From assembly GCA_025667525.1 (NCBI GenBank), contig JANFOE010002254.1, positions 186,001 to 250,000 on the forward strand: a stretch of DNA of 64,000 nucleotides. Reading direction: 5' to 3'. Positions 1 through 10,543 of this stretch are shown piece by piece. A program made the position numbers and the translations under genes. Every line of letters begins with the position of its first letter. The stretch's first letter is position 1. Source of the DNA: Glebionis coronaria. Taxonomy: Eukaryota > Streptophyta > Magnoliopsida > Asterales > Asteraceae. The notes under the pieces are model-generated. The model had not been told where the DNA came from, ran no database searches, and saw only the letters and a program-made list of their open reading frames with translations.

Positions 1-76
1 TGTTGTTGTTAACACCTGACATAGCTAAATCTTCTTGAGTCTCGGGCTCTTGATAATTAGAAGATCTAGTACGCAT
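1..76 (-). CDS. gag: Athila-like gag, N-terminal start only
   Basis: Read on the minus strand, an ATG at position 76 opens a frame without stops to the window edge (25 codons). The start MRTRSSNYQEPE is a basic, polar N-terminus of the kind seen in Athila/Tat Ty3-gypsy gag proteins. It lies about 240 bases downstream of the primer-binding site of the same element, where gag is expected. A pyrimidine tract ending in CAG sits just before the ATG and could be a 3' splice site of a leader intron; this is only suggestive. The rest of the gene is outside the window, so the family call rests on the start, the primer site and the LTR. Confidence 0.4.
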   Translation of the reverse strand, partial: MRTRSSNYQEPETQEDLAMSGVNNN

Positions 77-316
77 ACACCTGAAAATGCAAAAGAAAAA
101 GAAACCAAACACAAAGACAATACATATACACAATAAAGATAAAATCTTTTTGTATTTTTGAAATTTTTAATTTTTATGGATTTTTAAGGATTTTTGAAAT
201 TTTTTATTTTTATGATTTTTTGAATTTTTTATGCAAGAAAAATAACGCTCACGAGTGAACGTATCCCAAAAAGCAACGCGTCTCTCACAGAAAACCGTTA
301 ATCTTTACGAAAAGAG
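77..316 (-). other. Untranslated leader of the minus-strand Athila-like element
   Basis: AT-rich stretch between primer site and gag start, including repeated T-tract phrases such as ATTTTTGAAATTTTT around 140-230. The 63-codon frame here has no recognisable protein and is treated as non-coding. Confidence 0.45.
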
Positions 317-331
317 CCGGCAGCGGCGCCA
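317..331 (-). promoter_or_regulatory. Primer-binding site, tRNA-Asp type
   Basis: The minus strand reads TGGCGCCGCTGCCGG two bases after the LTR end. This is one base away from the tRNA-Asp-complementary site TGGCGCCGTTGCCGG known from Athila/Tat elements. Its place directly inside the TATCA end of the LTR fixes element orientation (minus) and LTR boundary. Confidence 0.75.
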
Positions 332-749
332 TTTGATAACTGGATTTTACTTAGTTAAAAAGTTCTTTGATGTGTGTCTTAACGAATTGATTTCCGGCTT
401 AAAGTACGACTCTGTTGATCTTGGTGAAACAAATATTTTTGGTTGATTTTAAATAAATGTGCAAAACTTTAAAGTAAATGGGCACTTAAAATAAATCTAA
501 CTCTATTTTAAAAATAAATGGTGCAAGTAATTAAAAACGTGACGAGAATTAAAAGGCACTAAGTAAATAACGCAAACTTAAATCTATTTAAGGCAAACTT
601 AAAACGCAACTAAAACTTAAACTAAGGCAAGGCTAAAATAAATCTAAGGCAAAGAATCTTAAAGTGCGACTAAGGAAAAAAGGCGGGAAAAATAAATTTT
701 GAAATTAAAAATCAAAGACAAAAACTAGAAAGAACCTGAATACAGCTCA

Positions 750-1275
750 TTCAGAATAATCCTTCGTTCGGAACAATCACTCATCCGGAATGTCACCTTC
801 GTTCGGAATGATTCTTCTTCACTCGGAATATTTACCAAAATCCTTGATCCGGAACAAATTTTCTATTCTGAATATGTCACTTATCCAGAACAATCCTTCG
901 TTGGGAACTTTACTGATTCGGAACTCAATTGGATCGGAACTTCTCAGACGAGCCTTGGTTCGGAACTTTGGTTCAGAAGTTCTTGATTCGGAACTTTCCG
1001 ATTCGGAAGTTCTTGATCCGGAACTCTTCCGAATGAATCAAGAAGCCTTGGTTCGGAACTTTCTGATCCGGAAGTTTCCTGGTTTGGAACTTTCTGATTC
1101 AGAAGTTCTGGCCTTGGGAACCTTGGTTTGGAAGTTTTCCGATGAACAAAGAGTCGATCCGGAACTCCTTGATCCGGAAGTTTTCTGAATCGGAACTTCT
1201 TGGTTCGGAAGAAATTCCGACTGAACAAGTAGTTGGTTCGGAACACTTGGTGTTGATCCGGAACTCACCTGGGAA
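750..1275 (-). repeat. Degenerate GTTCCGAATC / GTTCCGGATC array in LTR
   Basis: Plus strand shows some 25 copies of GATTCGGAAC, GATCCGGAAC and TTCGGAAGTTC variants at irregular 15-40 bp spacing; densest at 930-1265. Minus-sense RNA would contain TTCCGAATCGGAA palindromes able to form short hairpins. Several stretches keep a 5-bp register of GGAAC/TTTCN/GATNC/GGAAG units (990-1009, 1055-1079, 1086-1105). The three minus-strand frames of 80-100 codons in this stretch are by-products of the repeat. Confidence 0.8.
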
Positions 1276-1715
1276 AAGATCAGTAACATAAACAAATACC
1301 CCGAAGAACAGGGAACACAATATACACACGAATCTAATCAAACTTAAGCAAAATCAACCACAAAATCGAATCAAACTAATCACAAAGCATCTACTAATCA
1401 TAAACAAACTATCCAAATCAATAAAACTAACAAAACTAACCACAATAATCAAAACCCACTTTGATCAAAATAAGAACATGAACATGAACATAAACATAAA
1501 CATACAAATCAAAGATCAAGAAAGGTAGATAGGAGATTAACAAGATAAAGTAAAGATTGACAAGAATTAAATGGAAACTTACTTGAAATTAAAGGAATTT
1601 AAGGTGCAAGACAATGTAATTAAATTTGACAAGTAATTAAATGACAAGGTAATTAAAAGTGGAAGAACTAATTGTCACTATTAGCCAACAAAATGAAAAT
1701 GATTAACATCTAATC

Positions 1716-1723
1716 TATATATA
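1716..1723 (-). promoter_or_regulatory. TATA box of the Athila-like LTR
   Basis: CTATATATAG on both strands. Read on the element's sense strand (minus) it precedes a plausible start site near 1690, inside the LTR and upstream of the repeat-rich leader. Prediction from motif and position only. Confidence 0.45.
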
Positions 1724-2216
1724 GGGGAGGATTAAGGGGTGCTTAGGAAGCTTCCTCCCCTCTTTCCTTTCTCTTAATTGCATCATTAGGCCCTTCCTTC
1801 TTAATCTCTTTGTTAATTGCACCATTAGTCCTTAAGCCTTTAAATCTTCTTTAATCTTGGACTTTAATGACTTTTGGCTCGGGATTTCTTGGAACTCGTC
1901 TTTTAATTCTTCAATAAAGTAGACTTGAGTTTTTCGGCTTTTGATAAACTTCCCTCTTTTGACTTTTTCTTCGATAAATCTTCAGAATTGGTCTTGGACT
2001 TCCGTTCTTTTTGCACTCTTGACTTCTCGACTTCATCTTTCGTCTTTTTCTTCGATAAAAGCCCGTGAATGCCCGTGTTTTCTCCACTTTTCACAATTTC
2101 GTCCTAAATCACAACAAAAACACAAACCACGCATAATTCCGACATAAAATACACGTTTTGGATCGGTTATTATTGTAATTAAGTGGTAAAAAGGATGGGT
2201 GTTTACACACCTATCA

Positions 2217-3066
2217 TTATCCTTGGCATAAGGATCAAACATGAAAGTGATGGTATTGTAATTTCTCAATCTCATTATATTGAGAAGGTACTGAAGAAAT
2301 TTAATCACTTTGATTGTACTCTAGTGAGTACACCTATGGATACAAGTGAGAAACTAATGCCTAACAATGGTCAGGCTGTCTCCCAGCTTGAGTATTCTAG
2401 GGTTATTGGTTCCTTGATGTATGCCATGACAAGTACTAGGCTTGACATTGCATTTGCTGTGGGTAAACTGAGTAGGTACACTAGTAATCCTAGTACTCAG
2501 CATTGGCAAGCAATTCAGAGGGTACTGAAGTATTTGAAAGAAACAATGGATTATTGTTTGTCTTATACTTGATATCCTTCAGTGTTGGAAGGTTATACTG
2601 ATGCAAGTTGGATCAGCAATACTGAGGATGATTCATCCACCAGTGGCTGGGTATTCCTACTTGGTGGTGGTGCAATTTCTTGGGCATCAAGAAGAAAACT
2701 TGCATTACTAGTTCTACCATGGAATATGAGTTTGTGGATCTAGCAACTTCTGGTAAAGAAGCTGAATGGTTGAGAAACTTGCTTCTTGAGATTCCATTGT
2801 GGGTCAAACCTATGGCACCCATATCTATCCGTTGTGATAGTGCAACTACATTGGCTAAGGCATATAGCCAAATGTACAATGGTAATTCTAGACACTTAGG
2901 TGTTAGACATAGCATGATTCATGAGCTAATCATGAATGGGGTGATTTCAGTAGAGTTTGTGAGGTCTCAACAAAATTTTGCTGATCACTTGACGAAGGAA
3001 TTGGCTAGAGACTTTGTTATAAAGTCTGCTGAAGGGATGGGTTTAAAAGTCCACTCTAGTCACTGA
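2217..3066 (+). pseudogene. pol: Copia pol fragment: reverse transcriptase end and RNase H
   Basis: The frame from 2217 reads LGIRIKHESDGIVISQSHY, the end of the copia RT domain, followed by STPMDTSEKL, SYLEYSRVIGSLMYAM-like and DIAFAVGKLSRYTSNPS blocks that mark the RT-RNase H connection. A TGA near 2570 breaks the frame; coding similarity resumes at once (EGYTDASW, SSTSGWVFLLGGGAISWAS). A one-base shift near 2685 then moves into the frame of STMEYEFVDLATSGKEAEWL and IRCDSATTLAKA, the RNase H catalytic region. It ends at a TGA near 3064 after FADHLTKELARDFV. Apparent start codons upstream belong to the inserted LTR, not to this gene. Confidence 0.85.
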
Positions 3067-3576
3067 ATGCTAGGACACCTAACTCCCTCCTGAGGAAACT
3101 TGGGAGCTGAGTTCAATGTGAAAAGCTAAACATTTAGGGGACTGAAGCACATGTATATCATCCCAAGGATGTGCTTGTACTTGCTGAAGGGGGATGAAGT
3201 TATAAACTTCTCAATGGTTAATGTCTTTGAAAAAGTGCTGAAGCAAGAGCATGAACTAAAGAGGAACCACCTATGTAAATGTTGAGGTTTCGCCGCCTCA
3301 GGGAGCATAGACTTGCCTCTTACAACATTTATGAATTTGGATATGGACACATGGCTAGTAGTGTCAGGAGTTGTTATGTATTTGAAAACTTGTGTGTATT
3401 CTATCTTCAGGTATTCAAAGTAGTTGAAGGGTTCAATTCTTAGAACACCCTGATTCTCGAATGTTTGAAGTATTGTAATAAGATGGAAATTCAATCCTTA
3501 TGATATTTTCATTGATGCATTGGTTTTGTTAATGTTAATTTTTATGCAAAAGGAATTGTACTATATTGGGGAGGAT
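3067..3576 (+). other. Copia 3' untranslated region with polypurine tract
   Basis: No supported coding region between the pol stop and the LTR. TTGGGGAGGA at 3566-3575, directly before the LTR start, is the likely polypurine tract priming plus-strand synthesis. The antisense frame at 3126-3494 has no recognisable content. Confidence 0.5.
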
Positions 3577-4313
3577 TTTTGGAAATATAGTTCAATTGTG
3601 GGTCAGTTCATACTGGTGAATGGGTAAGGAGGTACGGAGTGTACACCCATAAGTCCCTGAACACCCTGACTCTTATTGTGGTTAAAGTTTGTTCAGCATC
3701 GCTGATGATCTTCAGAGAGTGTAACTCTGGACTAAAGTTATTCATCAGGGAGTAACACCACTGAAGACATGTCTTCAGTATTTACTCATCAGCAAGTCTT
3801 CTTCAGTACTAAAGGCTTCAACGGGAACACCCTACAGGGTTTGCTGATGCTTCAGTGGGACTGAAGGATGGAATAATGTTAGAGCTGAACAAGTATGCTT
3901 GTAACAGTCTTTGACCAAATCAAGTGCATTAAAGACCACGTTTAATTGGTCTTGTAACCACTTTGACTTGGTATTATGGAACCTATTAAGAGGAGATTAA
4001 TTGGCCATTAATTTCTCTTAATACCATTGACTAGGGTTGAGTACTCCACCTATAAATAGGTGATCATAACTTACATGAAGAGACACAGAAACAAGATTCA
4101 CATAGCAACAAAATGGTTAGAGATTTGTGCCTAAATCACTAACAGCATTTGGTCTTATCCCAAGTAGGTATTTGTGATACCCAGGCATTAGGGTCGAATA
4201 ATTTACTTTGTAAAGTGATTACACGATTCCAAGTGATATCCGGTAACCATTGTTTTGGTACATATCTAGGATTGATTATCTATACCTTGGTTGGGACAAA
4301 ATAAACACCAACA
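3577..4313 (+). mobile_element. 3' LTR of the truncated copia element
   Basis: Begins TTTTGGAAATATAG (first dinucleotide decayed from TG) directly after a polypurine tract and ends AACACCAACA; TTGG/CCAACA ends are inverted. TATAAATA at 4051-4058 is a good LTR TATA box with the transcribed leader following. The U3 part (about 3690-3870) is rich in CTTCAG/CTGAAG words. The 5' LTR is not in the window, so boundaries are inferred from these motifs. Confidence 0.6.
4051..4058 (+). promoter_or_regulatory. TATA box of the copia LTR
   Basis: ACCTATAAATAGGTG lies inside the LTR about 260 bases before its end, in the element's sense orientation, as expected for a U3/R junction. Confidence 0.55.
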
Positions 4314-4690
4314 TAGAGCCTAGTCGGACTGAATAGTCTGACTTACGGGTACTACCCGTATCCATCAGGAATGGATTAATACTCATGCGATGCGCGCACA
4401 GCCCAGAAGGCCGAGTAAGTTGTTGTCGCGCATATGGTTCATTACTCAACCATGTCCTCGTCGCACTGTGACAGGATCAGGAAACAATATAATCTATATT
4501 CGCCTAAAGGGAAGAGATATGCACTTACCTTAGTTATGCGATAAGGATCAAGCTATTATGGGTCTTTATCTCTTACTTTGGCCGCAGGAGTAGGGGAGCC
4601 CATCTAGGACTCTCTCGGGTATAAAAGGAACCCCATATGTTCCACAAAGGTATGACTCAACACCCTAAACCCTAATATAATCAAATCGAT
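4314..4690 (+). other. Possible LTR promoter fragment of another element
   Basis: Relatively GC-rich island next to AT-rich spacer. It contains CTCTCGGGTATAAAAGGAAC near 4610-4632, a strong TATA context resembling gypsy LTR promoters, plus a CGGGTACTACCCG palindrome near 4346. No second copy, primer site or coding part was found in the window, so it may be a truncated LTR remnant or unrelated spacer. Confidence 0.3.
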
Positions 4691-7176
4691 TATTTACTCC
4701 AAAAAAAAGCATAAGAATGTGATTATAAATGATTGTTTAAACTGGTTATTATTGGTGAGGATTATGTTAAGGTAAATACAATAATTGAAATTGGTGTTGC
4801 TAATGGTATAAATTTAAGAGCATCTCAACTGTAATGAGTGTAAATAGAGTATTAGGCTTTATATGTTAGCAGATACTTGATAAGTTATTAGTTGAAGTTA
4901 GGAATTTTTTTCTAAGATAATAGTTTTTCAGATGTAAAAGAAAACAACCCTTTAGTTGGTATCTAATTTTCTTATAGAACAACAAAGTGTCGGGTTCTTA
5001 TTTTTTTACAAATGCAAGTGTTTCTTCGATTTAGATATCGCTAACAGATACTAATCTCATTAATCTCAGTTAAATAACAAATATCTCCGAGAGACATATG
5101 TAAATTAACTTCATCATAGGCAAATAATTTAAGTATAAATACCCTAGGTTGCTTATAATGACCTTGTACTTTTTCTTTCGGGCATCGGGCACATCTTAAT
5201 GGCTTTTCCTTTATATTGGTTTGTTTATATTACGTGAATAATCATTGGGTTCTCATTTGGTGCGTAACTCCCATTACTATTCGCCATTCTTTCTAAGCTA
5301 TTCGGGCTAAAACACTTCACCACATTGTTCAATTGTGAAAAACTAGGAAGCCCACGTGATCATATGTTCTGAATGTGAATATTACGGGGCCAATGTATGA
5401 TAGAGATGCGATCAAGATAATGAAACAGAGTGTTTTGGATCGATCATACGTGAAGGAGTTGGTTAGTATAGGTGAACAATGGTATAGGCAATCGTTTATG
5501 GTGTGGTGTATGTTGATTCGGAGCCTTGACTACACTTGTATTTGTGGCTAGAACAAGAGAGTTCTACAGTGATGATATTTATAGCAAATTCAAAGAGCAA
5601 ACATAAAGGCCAAGGTCGAAGTTTCTTGATTGGGTTGCCTTTGATGTATAACACTGTATCGTGTTAGTATATTCAATAACAACTAACATATACAAATACA
5701 GTTTCATAAATCGATTACTAAACGAAGTAACTAAAATTTATATATCTCATTACCTCTGATCCGGTCTAACATCCGTTGGAACATATTGATCGATTCCGCC
5801 GTTAATTCGTTCCTGTTTAATAACAACGAATAAATTACTAAGCTTGTTGTTGATGAAAAAAGAATGAAATTTAGGATCGATGATTTTATGAAAACCGACG
5901 TACCATGTGATCAAAATTTGTCCCACGACACCTTGAAATCTTTACTTCTTCATTTTTATCTACTTCTACACATTACAAAAAATCATGGCGTAAAGAGGGA
6001 GAATAGTGACACATTTGTGATCAACTGATCAATATGACAAGATTAGAAGATCATTGTGACATTATCGGGCTTGGAGTGGGCTTTAAAATATTTTGTCCCT
6101 CTCATCCAAGGGTGGATCTAGGTGTTGGCTACGTGTGGCATGTGCCACACACTATTAAAACCGACAAAGTGTAATTTTTATGTAGAAATTGTTGGTTCTT
6201 CGAAAGTCAGATACTAAGTGCACACAAAGATGAATAATTATACGAGGAAAAGCGTTTGATTTTTTATTTATGAAGAACAACTAGAAGAAAATATATGCTG
6301 AGAAATATAGGGAAGAAGTTAAACAATCACAAGTTTTCGTATGAAAAATACAAGTATCAAGACAACATTCACAATATCACAAAACACAAAAATCACCATA
6401 AAATGAACATAACAACATTGAATAATAAAGAATAAGTTACCAAACATTAGAATCCATAGTAACAAAGTATCCAAACGAATCTAACCAATAGAACAACCAA
6501 AATACAATGTATCCTACCCATAGCCTTCTTGGACATCAACCTCTTGGTGCGAGCATAGAGCCTTTTGGGGTGTTTGAGAATTAGGATTGTTGGAGATTGA
6601 ATTGTTTATGGTGGTGTGGTTTTCTTTTATACTTCTTCCATGTCTTATAACATGAACATGGTAACTAATTCCACCACCCCCTCGTCACGTAGGTGAGGTG
6701 TGATATTAAAACACAGAAATATGATGGATTATATGCAAATTGTTTTCAAATAATAGTTTACATATGTCTCTAATGTTAGAAATAAACTTCTTTCATAAAA
6801 ATGTAGCTAAATGTAGCTTAAGTTTGACGCCATCTAAGTTTGTTAAAGTACTATGTGCATTGAGTTTTCCTTTCATGTTATAAGCGTCGTCACGTCTACT
6901 TTTACCTGATAATCGTAAATGGTTTATAAAACACGAACCCCAAAAACACTCTCTCTAACATTGTCATAACACATTACCAAAAACTTCACTTACACTTGAA
7001 AATAGTTTATAATGCTCGTTAACAAGATGTATTAAGCTTATAACGCCCAACCCAGTGCAACAACTATAACATGCATAAAGACGCCGTATGGGAAAGAAAG
7101 TGCTTAGTAACAACACTCGTAAACCATGCCCTCTTGTGTTCATGGTGTGTCAAACAAAAAAGGTGTATTCCTTTGA
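4691..7176. other. AT-rich spacer without a supported gene
   Basis: I see no gene here. A 52-codon frame at 5393-5551 (plus) has no recognisable domain. At 6108-6150 the phrase CAAGGGTGGATCTAGG followed by GTGTGGCA-TG-TGCCACAC resembles one end of a hAT-type element, but the other end was not found. Confidence 0.5.
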
Positions 7177-7251
7177 TTAGTTAGGGGCATTATCGAACAT
7201 CTCGCTCATGGCATCAAAAACCTCAGGACCTGTCCTGTACCAATCCCCCAT
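7177..7251 (-). pseudogene. Possible terminal exon fragment of an unrecognised gene
   Basis: On the minus strand an AG acceptor-like site before 7251 opens MGDWYRTGPEVFDAMSEM and ends at a TAA (7177-7179). Composition looks protein-like, unlike the AT-rich surroundings. A second plausible piece upstream on the same strand, around 7349-7440, reads EDFTSPTGRTYRFPTISWYH. I do not recognise the family. It may be exon debris of a host gene or chance. Confidence 0.2.
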
Positions 7252-7739
7252 CTAATGATTATCTTGGTATCCTAAAATAAGAGTGGACAATCCTACCATC
7301 CATGAAACCTAAGTTACGTAACAAACAATCGTACTCAACATTTAGAAATCATTTTGCATCTACTAAATGATACCAAGATATTGTTGGAAATCGATATGTT
7401 CTTCCAGTCGGTGATGTAAAATCTTCACTGTGATTTATTTTAAGACTAAACAAGTTCTTATACGTGTTTGTAGGAATAAGCAAAACATAAAAACAAGCAA
7501 CCACTAAAAGCGCACAATTAAACAATAACATGTATAATTACAACATTAACTAAATTGATCTTAGTATATGAATGATGTAAACATGTACAAAAACTATAAA
7601 ACAATTCATAGTAAGAAAAACCTAACCATACGTACCATTAGTAACTCGGATATGTGCATCATCTTTTCGCCTAACAACAAAAGTTGGTGCAACCATTTCT
7701 ATTAATTTAATGATTTTGTACTCGATTAATATGATTGGG
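7252..7739. other. Spacer, possible antisense exon debris
   Basis: Apart from the possible exon piece on the minus strand near 7349-7440, nothing is supported. Confidence 0.4.
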
Positions 7740-8334
7740 TAGAAATCATATTATTTGTTGCTTTCTTAGGCCTTGAGGCTTTTAGGTCTCTTAGCGTTCC
7801 TTGCCGTGTGTTTGGTGGTCCTATTGTCTTGCGTGCTTGTTTATTAGGCTTTTGTCTTTGTTTTCGTCTATTTATTTTGAGCTTTCTCCTGTTTTCTATA
7901 AGGTCGTCGTGGCTTTTGGTTATTGTGTGTATGTTCGCTTTCAGCTTGATTGTTTGCTTGTCTACTTTTTTGCTTACCTTCTTGACCATGTCTCTTTTTC
8001 TGCATGCATATGTGCCTACTATTGTATTGTTTTGTGTTCTCTATCGGTTGTATTTCCTATTAGCTTTTCTTGTTTTCGCTTGCCTCTTGTTTATTTGATT
8101 TTTATTTGATGTAATTATTGTATTGTTTGTATGCTTGTTTTTCGTCTTATGTTTGTATTTTCTTATTGTCCTCTCTGTTCCTTGAGCGGAAACCATTTGC
8201 ACTCGTTCACTGGTCGGAGGTCCCACAGAACAATCTCTCTACTTTAGGGGTTATCTCGAAAGTAAGGGTATGATTTGTCTACACTTCACCTTCCCCTTAC
8301 CCTGCTATGGCAGGATTAAGTATGTTGTTGTTGT
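7740..8334 (+). mobile_element. 3' end of an RTE-type LINE or SINE with its TTG tail
   Basis: T/G-rich tract (7740-8165) followed by CTTGAGCGGA, CTCTCTACTTTAGGGG, GTCTACACTTCACC and CCTGCTATGGCAGGATTAAG, ending TATG(TTG)4. This word order matches the 3' ends shared by plant RTE LINEs and TS-type SINEs, which end in TTG repeats. No reverse transcriptase is present, so it is a 5'-truncated copy. The 60-100-codon frames on both strands are low-complexity by-products. The 8170-8334 tail is the best supported part. Confidence 0.6.
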
Positions 8335-9932
8335 GAGATGAAATCAACCACTCTTACAATTGTATTTGGAAACCAATGATTTTTTTTGCGTATAACATAT
8401 ACTAGTCACACATGTATTATCTAAGATGTGTGTTGAAAAAATTTTCGGGGATGAATTTCACAGAAAGAAAAGGTGGGGGATGGGCTGACGCGATAGGTAC
8501 GACCAGAAATGTTGAAAATACCCTCACGTGCCATGCACGTGAGGGAAATAACGAGGATAAGTTAGTTTTTAATGTTTCAGGGGTTATTTCGAAGGAAAAT
8601 GAGAAGTTTGATATCATATTTGCACTAGCTTTGCTCTCAATTTTTTAGCATTTATTAGATAATAAAAAGACAAAAGTTGTAGTTTACCCTATTATTTACT
8701 TGGTCAATGATAATACATTAGCAGTTGCTATTAACTAGTGTGACGTACCCCCTTGGATCTATTTGTTTATATCAAATTTGTTCACTGGATTGTCGCCACG
8801 TACAATCTAAAAGTTTAAATCACACCGTTTGAGATGACGCTTCATGTTTAGGTTGCATTTTCTTTCAAGGCTTCTAGCGTTTATAATTCTAATAAGTAAT
8901 AAGTAAATACATTTAGTATATGATTCAAATTTAATGTCGTACTATATAAATATAAATACCATATATTTTTTTTAACCAAATAAGCAAAAAGTATTCGCTC
9001 CAATGATAAGTGCCTAGACTAATCTTGGTCAAAAAGTGAGAAACCATTGTTACCCCAAAATAAGTCTAGTAAACTAAAATACACATGTCGACTACAAATC
9101 AGGCAGGACACAACACGCGGGTACATTCTCACTCATTCCATACCCTTTTTCAAAGTAAACGTCAGGGGTGAGCATGAGTTTATAATAAAACCCAACCAAT
9201 AAAAATGACCCGTCTCGATAAACGAATAAGGAAAAGACCCAACAGATAACCGAACCGAGTAAAAGATATGTAAACTAAAATCTAACAAGATAAATTTGAT
9301 TTAGTTCAGCTTTGAACCGAATAAGTGTGTTTTGGCCGGAATCAAACCAAAATCGAATAGAATAAAACCGAAATAAATATACAACATGAAAAACTGGTCG
9401 ATTCAATTTGGTTTGGTTTCGGTCGATTTGTCGGTTGATCGACAAATTGATTAACTAAACCTTTACGGTACGTTTGGTTAGGGTTAATGACAATGAAGGA
9501 ATGGATTTGAGAGTAATATATTTTGTATGTTTAGGGTGCGTTTGGTATGTATTTTGGAGAATGGTGGAATGACTATCGTAATCAATAAAAATGTTTGGTT
9601 AACGCCTATGGGAATGGGGTTATGAAAGGATACCCATAGATCCATAGTAGTAGGTAAAAGTGACTTTTATATTTCATTCCCGTGGGTCCCGTGTATTTTT
9701 TTTCTCCATCACATATATTTTAAATTATTACATACCCAACTAATACAAACCAACAATATCGATTATGATATATTCATCACCATTCTACCTTTATAACATT
9801 CCGTCACCGATAGTGATTCCTATTAGCATACCTTGGCCTAGTAAACGGAATAGATGTTAATGGGCTTTCGGAAAAAGAATAGCAAAGGGGTCGTTAGTGA
9901 GAAAAAGAACATGGAAAAACAAAGAGTCTTTG
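8335..9932. other. Spacer with small transposon-like motifs
   Basis: No supported gene; the 78-codon plus frame at 8412-8648 contains a hairpin and no known domain. CAGGGGTGAGCATGAG at 9163 resembles a hAT terminal repeat, and GGGTGCGTTTGGTATG near 9535 resembles a MITE terminus. Neither partner end was found. Confidence 0.45.
8521..8545. repeat. 11-bp-arm hairpin carrying two G-boxes
   Basis: CCCTCACGTGC, loop CAT, GCACGTGAGGG: perfect arms, each containing the CACGTG G-box core. It could be a transposon relic or a bZIP/bHLH-type site; function unknown. Confidence 0.7.
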
Positions 9933-10113
9933 TGTAACACCCAATTTTGATAAATGGAATGTCACGCGTGATTATGGCGTGTTATCAAAGCATACAAGGA
10001 TAAATGTCTAAACATTACATGACCATAAAGGAAATACCGGAATCAAACATCGGTAGTCCAAAAGTAGAACTCATCACACACAAACACAAGTATTATAAAT
10101 GAAAGGACTAAAC

Positions 10114-10531
10114 TGTTGATCCCTATAATCGTTCGACTCGATGGTTAGGAACCATATATCTAGGTTTGATCATCGTTCATATGATAACATAGCGGAAAAG
10201 AACAATGATCATGACAAGGTGTTTGGGCACAAAGACACGAATTAAACAAATGGGATGTTCATTATATTAATAACAAACATCCACTAGACGTGTATACATT
10301 GAATCCCACGTCTAGTGCGACACACACTTTAGGTTTACATTGTGAATGAATAATATGATATTAAAACCTACGGTCTATGTTTTCTTTATATACTAGAAAA
10401 CATAGCTTACAAAGAAAGCTAAAGTAATAAAAAGACTCCAACGGCTTGTTCTTTTGCAACTTGTACTTTTTAGCCCTTGTCTTCTTATTTTGTTGTGTTT
10501 TGACTTATCAACTTAATAATTGGACCCAACA
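10114..10531 (-). repeat. 3' LTR (left copy) of the non-autonomous element
   Basis: 418 bp, TGTTGATCCC to GGACCCAACA. Same length and, as far as I can read, same sequence as 12756-13173. Element is minus-oriented, so this is the downstream LTR. Confidence 0.9.
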
Positions 10532-10543
10532 ATCTTCCCCTAG
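10532..10543 (-). promoter_or_regulatory. Polypurine tract of the non-autonomous element
   Basis: Minus strand CTAGGGGAAGAT directly precedes the 3' LTR, the position used to prime plus-strand DNA synthesis. Confidence 0.7.

Larger units (their letters stand above)
334..2216 (-). mobile_element. 5' LTR of a minus-strand Athila-like retrotransposon
   Basis: In plus coordinates the LTR begins TGATAAC and ends CCTATCA, giving matching TGATA/TATCA terminal inverted repeats. One end abuts a tRNA-Asp primer site; the other abuts copia pol coding sequence, so the insertion point is sharp. Length 1883 bp fits Athila LTRs. A TATATATA box in minus sense at 1716-1723 suggests transcription from about 1690 toward lower coordinates. 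That places the TTCCGA-rich array at 750-1275 in the transcribed leader. The partner LTR is outside the window, so neither LTR identity nor the target duplication can be checked. Confidence 0.75.
2217..4313 (+). mobile_element. Truncated Ty1/copia element (RT end, RNase H, 3' LTR)
   Basis: Copia pol coding begins directly at the edge of the Athila LTR, continues through RNase H, then a 3' untranslated region, a purine tract and a 737-bp LTR. The remainder lies left of the window, beyond the inserted Athila-like element. Defects in pol (stop near 2570, frameshift near 2685) show this is the older, dead layer. Confidence 0.75.

Noticed and set aside
790..1341. Overlapping ORFs of 80-132 codons on both strands
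   Set aside because: Created by the TTCGGAAC repeat array, whose units happen to lack stops in several frames.
6108..6150. hAT-type element start at CAAGGGTGGATCTAGG
   Set aside because: No second terminus or target duplication within several kilobases.
7726..8226. ORFs of 60-102 codons on both strands
   Set aside because: Low-complexity T/G-rich 3' tail of a LINE; no protein similarity recognised.
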